This document shows, in pieces, positions 45,097 to 52,925 of a DNA stretch of 64,000 bases. Position numbers and translations under genes: made by a program. The stretch comes from Aquabacterium sp. GTDB taxonomy: Bacteria; Pseudomonadota; Gammaproteobacteria; Burkholderiales; Burkholderiaceae_C. The notes under the pieces were generated by a model, which did not search any database, had not been told where the DNA came from, and was given only the letters and a program-made list of their open reading frames with translations. The stretch lies in assembly GCF_016195855.1 (NCBI RefSeq), contig NZ_JACPYU010000002.1, positions 1 through 64,000 on the forward strand. Direction: 5' to 3'. The first letter of the stretch is position 1. Each line of letters begins with the position of its first letter.

Positions 45097-46441
45097 TCAG
45101 CCCTGTCAATTCATCGATCTGGACACGCGTCATCACCAAGGGCGGCGCGATGATCATGCGGTCCCCCACCGCCCGCATGATCAGCCCGTTGCCAAAACAA
45201 TGCCCCCGGCAGACCATGCCCACTGACTGGTCTGCCGCAAACGCCTCGGCCGCTTGATCGCCCTGCGCCTTGCGCCGCACCAGCCTGATCGCCCCCATCA
45301 GCCCGCAGGTCTCGGCCTCGCCCACCAAGGGGTGCGCCGCCAGCGCCGCAAACTGCGCGGCCAGATACGGGCCGGTGTCGTCATGCACGCGCTGCACCAG
45401 GCCCTGCTCTTCGATCAGCTGCAGGTTGGCCAGCGCCACGGCACAGGCCACCGGGTGGCCGCTGTAGGTGTAGCCGTGTGCAAACTCGCCACCTTGCTCG
45501 ATCAGCACCTTGGCCACGCGCTCGCCCACCAGCACACCGCCCAGCGGGATGTAGCCCGAGGTGACCCCCTTGGCAAAGGTGATGAGGTCAGGCTTGTAGC
45601 CAAAGCGTTCGCAACCGAACCAGTGGCCGGTGCGCCCGAAGCCGCAGATCACCTCGTCGGACACCAGCAAGATGCCGTATTGATCGCAGATGCGCTGGAT
45701 CTCGGGCCAGTAAGTGTCAGGCGGGATGATGACGCCGCCCGCGCCCTGTACCGGCTCGCCAATGAAGGCCGCCACCTTGTCGGGCCCGACCTCCAGGATC
45801 TTGGCCTCCAGCCAGGAGGCGGCGCGTTTGCCGAAGTCGTCCTTGCTTTCGCCGGGCCGGCCGTGCTGCACGAAATAGGGCTGGTCGATGTGGACGATGC
45901 CAGGGATGGGCAGGCCGCCTTGGGCGTGCATGTCCGTCATGCCCCCCAATGAGGCACCCGCCATGGTCGAGCCGTGGTACGCGTTGAAGCGGCTGATGAG
46001 GGTGTGGCGCCCCGGCTGCCCCATCAAGTCCCAATAGCGGCGCACCAGGCGCACCACCGTGTCATTGCCCTCCGAGCCCGAGCCGCTGAAGAACACATGC
46101 TCGAAGCCGGGCGGGCTGAGCTGCGACAGCTTGTGCGCCAGCGCGATGGCCGGCATGGTCGTGGTCTGGAAGAAGGAGTTGTAGAACGGCAGGGTCGTGA
46201 GCTGCTCGGTGGCCGCGTCGATCAAGGCCTTCTGCCCATAACCCACGTTCACGCACCACAGCCCACTCATGGCATCGAACAGCTTGTGGCCCTCGCTGTC
46301 CCACAGGTAGATGTTGTCGGCCTTGGTGATGACACGCGTGCCCTTGGCCGCCAGCGCCTTGAAGTCGGTGAAGGGGTGCAGGAAGTGGGCAGCGTCCAGC
46401 GCCTGCCACTCGGCGGTGCTGTGTTCGAAGGTGGGGCTCAT
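45041..46441 (-). CDS. spuC: Class III aminotransferase, putrescine-pyruvate aminotransferase (SpuC-like)
   Basis: The 466-residue PLP enzyme belongs to the omega-aminotransferase class. The PLP lysine is in 'DLITFAKGVTSGYIPLGGVLV', and 'LLVSDEVICGFGRTGHWFGCERFG' holds the cofactor-contacting Asp. 'HPFTDFKALAAKGTRVITKADNIYLWDSEGHKLFDAMSGLWCVNVGYG' is the SpuC/YgjG-like opening. It likely moves an amino group from putrescine to pyruvate, giving 4-aminobutanal. It lies 38 bases downstream of puuA in the leftward puuD-puuA-spuC operon. Its 3' end is antisense to the tail of a PEP-CTERM gene. Beta-alanine or other diamines are alternative substrates. Confidence 0.92.
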   Translation of the reverse strand: MSPTFEHSTAEWQALDAAHFLHPFTDFKALAAKGTRVITKADNIYLWDSEGHKLFDAMSGLWCVNVGYGQKALIDAATEQLTTLPFYNSFFQTTTMPAIALAHKLSQLSPPGFEHVFFSGSGSEGNDTVVRLVRRYWDLMGQPGRHTLISRFNAYHGSTMAGASLGGMTDMHAQGGLPIPGIVHIDQPYFVQHGRPGESKDDFGKRAASWLEAKILEVGPDKVAAFIGEPVQGAGGVIIPPDTYWPEIQRICDQYGILLVSDEVICGFGRTGHWFGCERFGYKPDLITFAKGVTSGYIPLGGVLVGERVAKVLIEQGGEFAHGYTYSGHPVACAVALANLQLIEEQGLVQRVHDDTGPYLAAQFAALAAHPLVGEAETCGLMGAIRLVRRKAQGDQAAEAFAADQSVGMVCRGHCFGNGLIMRAVGDRMIIAPPLVMTRVQIDELTGLIRHCLDLTLADLQGRGWV

Positions 46442-46479
46442 GGTGGGTCCTCGTTATCTTTATCAATGGTGCGGCGGCA

Positions 46480-47847
46480 TCACACGTGCAGCAGCAGGTG
46501 CTCGCGCTCCCATGGCGAGATCACCTTCATGAACTCGGCGTGCTCGACGTCCTTGATCTCGGTGTACACGGTGATGAAGTCCTGCCCCAGCACCTCGGCC
46601 AGATCGGCCTCGTCACGCAAGAGGTTGACGGCCTCACCCAGGCTGCGCGGCAGCTGGTAGTCGCCCAGATAGGCGTCCCCCCTGCATTCCGGCGAAGGCT
46701 CGATCTGCTTGATGATGCCCAGGTAGCCGCAGGCCAGTGTGGCGGCCATGGCCACATAGGGATTGGCGTCCGATCCGACCACGCGGTTCTCGATGCGGCG
46801 GGCGGCGGGCGTGGCCACGGGTGAGCGGATGCCCACGGTGCGGTTGTCCGTGCCCCACTGGATGTTGATCGGCGCCGCATTGGAGCGCACCAGGCGGCGA
46901 TAGCTGTTCACATACGGCGCGAACAAGGCCATGGCCGAAGGGATGTAGCGTTGCAGACCGCCGATGAACCAATAGAAGGCCTTTGACGGCGAGCCATCCG
47001 CGTTGCTGAAGATGTTCTGCTGCGTGACCTTGTCCACCACGCTCTGGTGGATGTGCATGGCGCTGCCCGGCTCGTTGGCCATGGGCTTGGCCATGAAGGT
47101 GGCGTACATCTCGTGGCGCAGCGCCGCCTCACGGATCGTGCGCTTGAAGAAGAACACCTCGTCGGCCAGGCCCAGCGGGTGGTCGTGAAAGAAGTTGATC
47201 TCCATCTGCCCGGCGCCCACTTCGTGGATCAGGGTGTCCACGTTGAGCTCCATCTTCTCGCAGTAGTCGTAGATGTCTTCGAACAGCGGGTCGAACTCGT
47301 TGACGGCATCGATCGAATAGGCCTGGCGCGAGGTCTCGGCGCGGCCACTGCGGCCCTTGGGCGGCTTGAGCGGCATGTTCGGGTCCACGCTGCGCTCGAT
47401 CAGGTAGAACTCCAGCTCGGGCGCCACCACGGGTGACCAGCCCTGATCGTCATACAGCTGGCACACACGCTTGAGCACCGATCGAGGCGCATACGGGATC
47501 AGCTTGCCTTCGCGGTCATAACAATCATGGATGACCTGGGCGGTCGGGTCCGTGGCCCAGGGCACGATGCGCACGGTGGCCGGGTCGGGCTGCAGGTGCA
47601 TGTCCCGGTCGGTGGGTGTGATCACGTCGTAATACGGCCCGGAAGCCGGGAACTCGCCGGTGACCCCGATGGCCACGATGCCTTCGGGCAGGCGCATGCC
47701 GCGGTCTTCGGTGAACTTCTCGCGCGGCAGGATCTTGCCGCGCGCCACGCCGGTCAGGTCAGGGACGAGGCATTCGATCTCGGTGACACGCCGCTCGTTG
47801 AGCCATTGCTCCAGATCGCTGAAGCTGCCGGGTAACTTGCTTTGCAT
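46480..47847 (-). CDS. puuA: Gamma-glutamylputrescine synthetase (PuuA-like glutamine synthetase family)
   Basis: The 455-residue ATP-dependent ligase attaches glutamate to putrescine, the first step of the gamma-glutamylation pathway. It has glutamine-synthetase architecture: an N-terminal beta-grasp ('RVTEIECLVPDLTGVARGKILPREKF'), metal-binding Glu in 'VAPELEFYLIERS' and 'EVGAGQMEINFFH', 'EPGSAMHIHQSVVD' and the C-terminal 'RIENRVVGSDANPYVAMAATLACGYLG'. The 'DLTGVARGK' segment and overall length are typical of PuuA/GlnA-like enzymes rather than nitrogen-assimilatory GlnA. Flanked by puuD (36 bases upstream) and spuC. It probably acts downstream of PotFGHI uptake; no adenylylation site was looked for. 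Confidence 0.92.
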   Translation of the reverse strand: MQSKLPGSFSDLEQWLNERRVTEIECLVPDLTGVARGKILPREKFTEDRGMRLPEGIVAIGVTGEFPASGPYYDVITPTDRDMHLQPDPATVRIVPWATDPTAQVIHDCYDREGKLIPYAPRSVLKRVCQLYDDQGWSPVVAPELEFYLIERSVDPNMPLKPPKGRSGRAETSRQAYSIDAVNEFDPLFEDIYDYCEKMELNVDTLIHEVGAGQMEINFFHDHPLGLADEVFFFKRTIREAALRHEMYATFMAKPMANEPGSAMHIHQSVVDKVTQQNIFSNADGSPSKAFYWFIGGLQRYIPSAMALFAPYVNSYRRLVRSNAAPINIQWGTDNRTVGIRSPVATPAARRIENRVVGSDANPYVAMAATLACGYLGIIKQIEPSPECRGDAYLGDYQLPRSLGEAVNLLRDEADLAEVLGQDFITVYTEIKDVEHAEFMKVISPWEREHLLLHV

Positions 47848-47883
47848 GTCATCACCTAAGTTCTGTGTTGAACGGGTTGGAAA

Positions 47884-48753
47884 CTAACGTCGCTCGGGGC
47901 GCGGCACGGGCTCGACGTGGTCCGAGCCATGCCCCGTGGTCGCAGACCGAGGCGCGGCCTGGTAAACGGCACAGGCTGCCCCAAAGGCGTGGAAGATCTT
48001 TTGCGAAACCGGGTTGCTGGCGGCCTGCCACTCGGGGTGCCATTGCAGGCACAGATTGAAGCCGCCATGCACCGCTTCGGTGTCGTCTGCACCGGGGTGC
48101 CACGAGAAGGCCTCGACCACGCCATCGGGCGCCAGCGCCTCGATGCGCACGCCCTCGGCCAGCCGCCTCACGCCTTGCCCGTGCAGGCTGTTGACCATGA
48201 ACTCGCCACCCTGGAGCACCGGCTCGGTCAAACCGTGCAGGGCGCGGTCCAGCTCCCCGCCGTGAATCAGCTTGACGGGATGGGACAGGCCATATTCCTC
48301 TTCAACCGGTTTGCTGCCATCGCCGCGGTGGTCCATCAGGCCTGGTTGCTCGTGCACAGCCTGGTAAAGCGAGCCCCCCAAGGCGACGTTGACCTCCTGA
48401 AAGCCCCGGCAGATGCCCAGCAAAGGCATGCCCCGGCGCAAGGCCATCCTGATCAGGGGCAGCGTCCACGCGTCGCGTTCGGGGTCCAGCGGCAGGGTTT
48501 CGTCCAGCACGGCCTCGCCGAAATGGCTGGGGTGGACGTTGGAGGGTGAGCCGGTCAGCAAGATGCCGCTGGCGATGTCCAGCAAGGCTGGCAACTCGTC
48601 TGCTTGTGCAGCGGGCACCACCAAGGGTACACAACCCGCCATGCGCACCGCATCGATGTACTTTTTGCCCGCGACATGGAAGGGATGACGCCCGAGGATG
48701 CGCTGACAGGCGGGCACCAGCACAAGGGGCGGGTGAATCTGGTTTGCACTCAT
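47884..48753 (-). CDS. puuD: Gamma-glutamyl-gamma-aminobutyrate hydrolase PuuD (peptidase C26)
   Basis: The 289-residue class I glutamine amidotransferase-like hydrolase has the nucleophile Cys in 'PLLGICRGFQEVNVALGG', with the catalytic His in 'NLCLQWHPEWQA' and a following Glu in the same motif. 'ILLTGSPSNVHPSHFGE' and 'VNSLHGQGVRRLAEGVRIEALAPDGVVEAF' are PuuD signatures. It releases GABA from gamma-glutamyl-GABA in putrescine catabolism. It is the first gene of the leftward puuD-puuA-spuC operon, directly behind a perfect sigma-54 promoter. The predicted transcription start is only about 2 bases before the annotated ATG and there is no Shine-Dalgarno, so the messenger may be leaderless or the true start later. 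Confidence 0.92.
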   Translation of the reverse strand: MSANQIHPPLVLVPACQRILGRHPFHVAGKKYIDAVRMAGCVPLVVPAAQADELPALLDIASGILLTGSPSNVHPSHFGEAVLDETLPLDPERDAWTLPLIRMALRRGMPLLGICRGFQEVNVALGGSLYQAVHEQPGLMDHRGDGSKPVEEEYGLSHPVKLIHGGELDRALHGLTEPVLQGGEFMVNSLHGQGVRRLAEGVRIEALAPDGVVEAFSWHPGADDTEAVHGGFNLCLQWHPEWQAASNPVSQKIFHAFGAACAVYQAAPRSATTGHGSDHVEPVPRPERR

Positions 48754-48766
48754 GATGCCACTCGCT

Positions 48767-48781
48767 GCAAACAGTGTGCCA
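48767..48781 (-). promoter_or_regulatory. Perfect sigma-54 promoter of puuD-puuA-spuC
   Basis: On the minus strand TGGCAC-ACTGT-TTGC matches the sigma-54 consensus at every defined base, with A as the next base. The GG/GC spacing is 10. The predicted start is near 48755. Upstream, TGTCAA occurs twice (48795-48800 and 48822-48827) and a TGCACC half-site lies at 48805-48810, which might serve an activator such as NtrC. Confidence 0.8.
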
Positions 48782-48928
48782 AAGCCGTTACAACTGTCAA
48801 CCGGGGTGCAGCTCAGGGTGTTGTCAAAGCCGTGAAATCAGGCCGGCGATGCCAAGCAGCTGATGTCACACGCTGCCTAACATTTGCTTGCACATTGGTA
48901 GGGCAAAGCGGGCCCCCAAGCGGGGGTA

Positions 48929-48952
48929 GGCCCGGTCCGGGCAGGGCCTTTT
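48929..48952 (+). terminator. Stem-loop with short T-run between puuD and vgrG
   Basis: GGCCC (48929-48933) pairs with GGGCC (48944-48948), followed by TTTT. Other G/C-run pairings overlap (48912-48942). No rightward gene lies upstream of it, so it may be a relic, or protect vgrG from read-through. Confidence 0.35.
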
Positions 48953-49023
48953 GCGCTAACTTCCCAGCCTCAGGCGACGTGGGTTTCCATTGATTCGCCC
49001 TATAAGAAATCTGGGATGGAAGC

Positions 49024-51948
49024 ATGACCGACCTATCCGGCATCCAATCTGCGTTGGCCGGCGCCGTACACGACCTGGTTGATGGCCTGCTGAGCGACCT
49101 GCTCGGCTTCGGCCCCAACCAGCACACCCGTTTGCTGCGGCTGCACACCCCGCTGGGGCCCAACATGCTGCTGGCCGAGCGCGCACGGGTCACCGAGGGC
49201 ATCGGCCCACGCCAGGCCCAGGCCCCCTTCGCCATCGAGTTGCTGGCCTTGAGCACCAACGCCGGCATCCAGCCTGTTGACCTCATCGGCCAGCCCGTGC
49301 TGCTGGAGCTGCTCACCGCCCACAGCACGACGGCGCTGCGCCCCTTCCATGGCCATGTGCTGGGCTTCGAGCTGCTGGGCTCGGATGGCGGTTACGCCCG
49401 CTACCGACTGCAGATCGGCGCCTGGCTGGACTTCCTGCGCCACCGCACCGACGCCTGGATCTTCCAGGACCAGAGCGTGGTCCAGATCACCGAGGCCATC
49501 TTTGCCGACTACGCCGCGCAAGGCACCCTGCAACCCAAGTGGCGCTGGGACATCAAGGACGAGGCCGTCTACCCCCAGCTGAGCACGCTCAGCCAGCACG
49601 ACGAAACCGACTTCGACTTCCTGCAGCGCCTGTGGGCCGCCAACGGCCTGTTCTGCTGGTTCGAACACACGGGTGATGCGTCCGACCCGGCCACCTTGGG
49701 CAGCCACACCCTGGTCATCGCCGACCACAACGGTGCTTTCGCCGCCAACGCGCAAGGCCGCATCCGCTTCACCCAGCCTGGCGCGGTGATGAAGGAAGAC
49801 AGCGTCACCCGCTGGCACGGCAAACGCCGCGTGGGTGTCAGCACCCTGAACACCGCCAGCTTCGACTACCGCTCGGTGGCCAACCACGCCGCCAGCGGCA
49901 CGGTTGGCGCCGGCCACGACCAGCCCATGCCCCTGGTCCACAGCGACCAGCCCGGCGCCTACGCCTACGAGACCCCGGCCGAGGCCGAGCGCCTCGCCCT
50001 GGTCTACCTGCAGTCACTTGAAGCGCGCCGCAAGCAGTTCGAAGGCCGCGCCACCGTGCGCACCCTGTCGCCCGCCACCAGCTTCGTGCTGGCCGACCAT
50101 GCCGAGCACGACGCCGACCTGCTGCACGGCGGGGACGACAGCGCCCGCTTCGTCGTGCTGAGCGTGGTGCACACCGCCCGCAACAACATGAGCGCCGACG
50201 CCAAGGCCGGCCTGCAGCACCTGCTGGGCCACGCCTTGCTCGGTGGCGAGCATGCGCCCGCCCAGGACGCCGCCGCCGGCAACCACAGCGCCGAGCCCCT
50301 GTACGAAGCCCGCTTTGACGCCCAGCGTGTGAGCGTGCCCGTGCGCCCTGCCCTGACAGACGAGCACGGCGCCCTGCTCCACCCCAAACCCACGGTCTGG
50401 GGCACGCAGACCGCCTTGGTCGTGGGCCTGGACGGCCCCGTTCACACCGACCGCGATGGCCGCGTGAAGGTGCAGTTCCACTGGCAACGCGGCGCAGGCA
50501 GCAGCCACCGCCTGAGCCACCCGGCCAGCGACAACGCCCCGGCATCCGATGCCTCAGGCACCTGGGTGCGCGTGGCACAAGACTGGGCCGGCGCCAACTG
50601 GGGCGGCGTCTTCATCCCGCGCCTGGGCCAGGAAGTGGTCGTGGCCTTCGTGGAAGGCGACATCGACCGCCCCGTGGTGATCGGCGCGGCCTACAACGGC
50701 CAGGGCAGCGAGAACGCCCAAGGCAACGCGGTGGCAGGTGGTGCGGCCAACGCCACCGGCAACGCGCCGGTGTGGTTCCCTGGCTCAGCGCGCCAAGGTG
50801 AGCAAGAGGGCCATGCCCACACCGCCACGCTCAGCGGCTTCAAGAGCCAGAGCCTGGACGCATCCCAGGCCGGCGGCGGCGCCTACAACCAGCTGGTGTT
50901 CGACGACACGCCCGGCCAGGGCCGCGTGCTGGCACACACCACGCAAAGCCAGACCTGGCTGCAGATCGGCCACCTGCTCCAGCAAAACGACAACCAGCGC
51001 CTGGCCCGCCGCGGCCACGGCCTGGAGCTGCACACCCAGGCACAAGGCGCCGTGCGCGCCGCCAGCGGCCTGCACATCAGCACGCACGCGCGCCACGGCG
51101 GCAGCAGTGCCACACAAGGCCAGCCCACCAACACCCGCGAGGCGCAGTCCCAACTGCAAAGCCACGCCGAGCTGGTCAAAGCCTTGAGCGAGAACGCGCA
51201 AACGCACCTGGCCAAGCTGCCCAATGAGGCCACCGCTGACAAACTGCCATCACAACTGGCCCTGCAGGCCACGCTGAGCAGCCTCAAGGGCGTCAACGCT
51301 TCCGGTGGCGGTGCCAACAACTCCGACGCCGATTCAGCAGGCAACGACATGGTCGCCATCGACGGCGGCCACGGCAGCATCCCCATCACCGAGCGCCCGG
51401 ACCTCGTCGTCAGCGCCGCGGCCGACATCAGCAGCGCCACCCCAGCACATACCGTGATCAGCGCCGGTCAGCACACCACGCTCACCGCCGGCCAGGACAC
51501 CAACCTGCTGAGCCAACGCCATGCCGCATGGGCGGTGAAAGACGGCATCAGCCTGTTCACACGCGGCGAAGCCAAGGATGGCCAACGCGCCGTGCAGGAC
51601 GTGGGCATGAAGCTGCACGCCGCCAGCGGCAATGTGAACGTGCAGGCGCAAAGCGACGCCTTCACACTGACAGCCGAAAAGGCCGTGGACCTGCAGAGCA
51701 CGGCGGCCAGCATCACCATCAGCGCACCCGAGAAGATTCTGCTCAATGGAGGCGGGGGCTACATCAAGATCGAAGGCGGCAACATCGAAATCGGGACGAG
51801 TGGGAATGCGAGTTTCCTGGCGTCGATGAAGGAGTTGGCGGGAGGGAGCAGTGCGAGCGCATCGCTCAACCTGTCCAAGCCTGGCAAGTTGGCTGAATGC
51901 CCCACCGCCCTCGCTTCAGCTGGCGCGAGCGGCGCCAGCGCCATCTGA
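49024..51948 (+). CDS. vgrG: Type VI secretion spike protein VgrG
   Basis: The 974-residue trimeric spike sits at the tip of the type VI tube. The gp27-like base (about 15-400, 'HTRLLRLHTPLGPNMLLAERARVTEGIG', 'DETDFDFLQRLWAANGLFCWFEHTG') is followed by the gp5-like OB fold ('VQFHWQRGAG', 'WVRVAQDWAGANWGGVFIPRLGQEVVVAFVEGDIDRPVVIGAAYNG', about 475-560). A DUF2345 beta-helix needle follows (about 640-920, 'ISAPEKILLNGGGGYIKIEGG'). The final 55 residues, from about 51785, change abruptly in codon choice, suggesting a variable cargo-specific tip. A -10-like TATAAG lies at 49001. Downstream are a DUF4123 adaptor and an effector; structural type VI genes are absent, so this is an orphan island. Confidence 0.95.
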   Translation: MTDLSGIQSALAGAVHDLVDGLLSDLLGFGPNQHTRLLRLHTPLGPNMLLAERARVTEGIGPRQAQAPFAIELLALSTNAGIQPVDLIGQPVLLELLTAHSTTALRPFHGHVLGFELLGSDGGYARYRLQIGAWLDFLRHRTDAWIFQDQSVVQITEAIFADYAAQGTLQPKWRWDIKDEAVYPQLSTLSQHDETDFDFLQRLWAANGLFCWFEHTGDASDPATLGSHTLVIADHNGAFAANAQGRIRFTQPGAVMKEDSVTRWHGKRRVGVSTLNTASFDYRSVANHAASGTVGAGHDQPMPLVHSDQPGAYAYETPAEAERLALVYLQSLEARRKQFEGRATVRTLSPATSFVLADHAEHDADLLHGGDDSARFVVLSVVHTARNNMSADAKAGLQHLLGHALLGGEHAPAQDAAAGNHSAEPLYEARFDAQRVSVPVRPALTDEHGALLHPKPTVWGTQTALVVGLDGPVHTDRDGRVKVQFHWQRGAGSSHRLSHPASDNAPASDASGTWVRVAQDWAGANWGGVFIPRLGQEVVVAFVEGDIDRPVVIGAAYNGQGSENAQGNAVAGGAANATGNAPVWFPGSARQGEQEGHAHTATLSGFKSQSLDASQAGGGAYNQLVFDDTPGQGRVLAHTTQSQTWLQIGHLLQQNDNQRLARRGHGLELHTQAQGAVRAASGLHISTHARHGGSSATQGQPTNTREAQSQLQSHAELVKALSENAQTHLAKLPNEATADKLPSQLALQATLSSLKGVNASGGGANNSDADSAGNDMVAIDGGHGSIPITERPDLVVSAAADISSATPAHTVISAGQHTTLTAGQDTNLLSQRHAAWAVKDGISLFTRGEAKDGQRAVQDVGMKLHAASGNVNVQAQSDAFTLTAEKAVDLQSTAASITISAPEKILLNGGGGYIKIEGGNIEIGTSGNASFLASMKELAGGSSASASLNLSKPGKLAECPTALASAGASGASAI

Positions 51949-51959
51949 CCATTGATCTC

Positions 51960-52925
51960 ATGGAAGCATCTGCGTTGGTGTCAGAAATGGCATCGCTACT
52001 TGACATTGGTACACCGTGTTTCGTTCTCGTGGATCCGATGCTGGGCGAGCCCTTGCCCATGTCATACGAGCCAGCGAACGTGGATCAAAGCGCATTGGTC
52101 GCGTCTCGCGAACAAGCCTGGATGCGCCCAGTCCACCAAATCACCTTGGCCAGGCCCATTTCCCTGCCTCTGCATCTGCACCCTTACCTCGTGGCCTTGA
52201 ATGGCGCGAGTGACCCCTTGCTCGCCGCTACCGTTGAGATGGCACTTGATGAGCTCAGTCTGGCCCAAGCTGATGGCGTGGCTGGCACGGGAGCCAGTGC
52301 CCATCGAATTGGAGGTTGGCTGCTCAGCAGCCAGACACCAGACGAGCTGGCTCAGGCCATCAGTGCCCTGATGCAGGTCAACACGGAAGCCAGCACCACA
52401 GCCCGCTATCAACGTCTGGCTGATCGCCGAGCACTTGACTTGTTGCTCGACGTGGTGGGCGAAGCACGCATCGCCACACATCTGGGCCGCATACAACGTT
52501 GGTGCTACCTCGACCCATGCCGAAAACTGAGGCAACTCCGCAGCACGTCCGAAGCGGCTACGCCGTTGCGCCTGAGCCGCACTGAATGGGCCTCCTTCAT
52601 CAAAGGTGACTTGCTTCACCCGACAGTGGCCCGATGGCTGGGTGAGCAACCAGCCACAAGCCGTCACGCAACGCAATCTTGCTACGCCAAAAGCACAGTG
52701 GCGCTGGAACAGGCTGACGCAGCCATGCGTCGTTGGCCTCAGCGCTTTGCAAACGCCTCCGACCGCATCGCCTGGGCTGTACTGACCCTGCTGCACGGCG
52801 ACATACAACGGATGCCCGCCATCGTTGCCTCACTCGACGCCGCAACTCAACCGGGCGAGCCTCTTGAAACCCTCAACGCGTTGAGCCCCCTGCTCCACGC
52901 CATGTGCCTGAAAGCCACGTCATGA
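51960..52925 (+). CDS. DUF4123 type VI effector adaptor
   Basis: The 321-residue chaperone/adaptor is of the type that loads an effector onto VgrG. The N-terminal region 'EMASLLDIGTPCFVLVDPMLGEPLPMSY' corresponds to DUF4123, whose members bind the N-terminus of the effector. The middle has 'RYQRLADRRALDLLLDVVGEARIATHLGRIQRW', and the C-terminal third is helical with no clear motif. The start at 51960 was preferred because it avoids a 52-base overlap with vgrG that the frame from 51897 would need. Its stop overlaps the next gene (ATGA), so adaptor and effector are translationally coupled. Base composition is lower in GC than vgrG. Confidence 0.85.
   Translation: MEASALVSEMASLLDIGTPCFVLVDPMLGEPLPMSYEPANVDQSALVASREQAWMRPVHQITLARPISLPLHLHPYLVALNGASDPLLAATVEMALDELSLAQADGVAGTGASAHRIGGWLLSSQTPDELAQAISALMQVNTEASTTARYQRLADRRALDLLLDVVGEARIATHLGRIQRWCYLDPCRKLRQLRSTSEAATPLRLSRTEWASFIKGDLLHPTVARWLGEQPATSRHATQSCYAKSTVALEQADAAMRRWPQRFANASDRIAWAVLTLLHGDIQRMPAIVASLDAATQPGEPLETLNALSPLLHAMCLKATS

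Noticed and set aside
48780..48833. CAAAGCCGT direct repeat upstream of puuD
   Set aside because: Only two copies 36 bases apart and not otherwise recurrent; insufficient to call a binding-site array.
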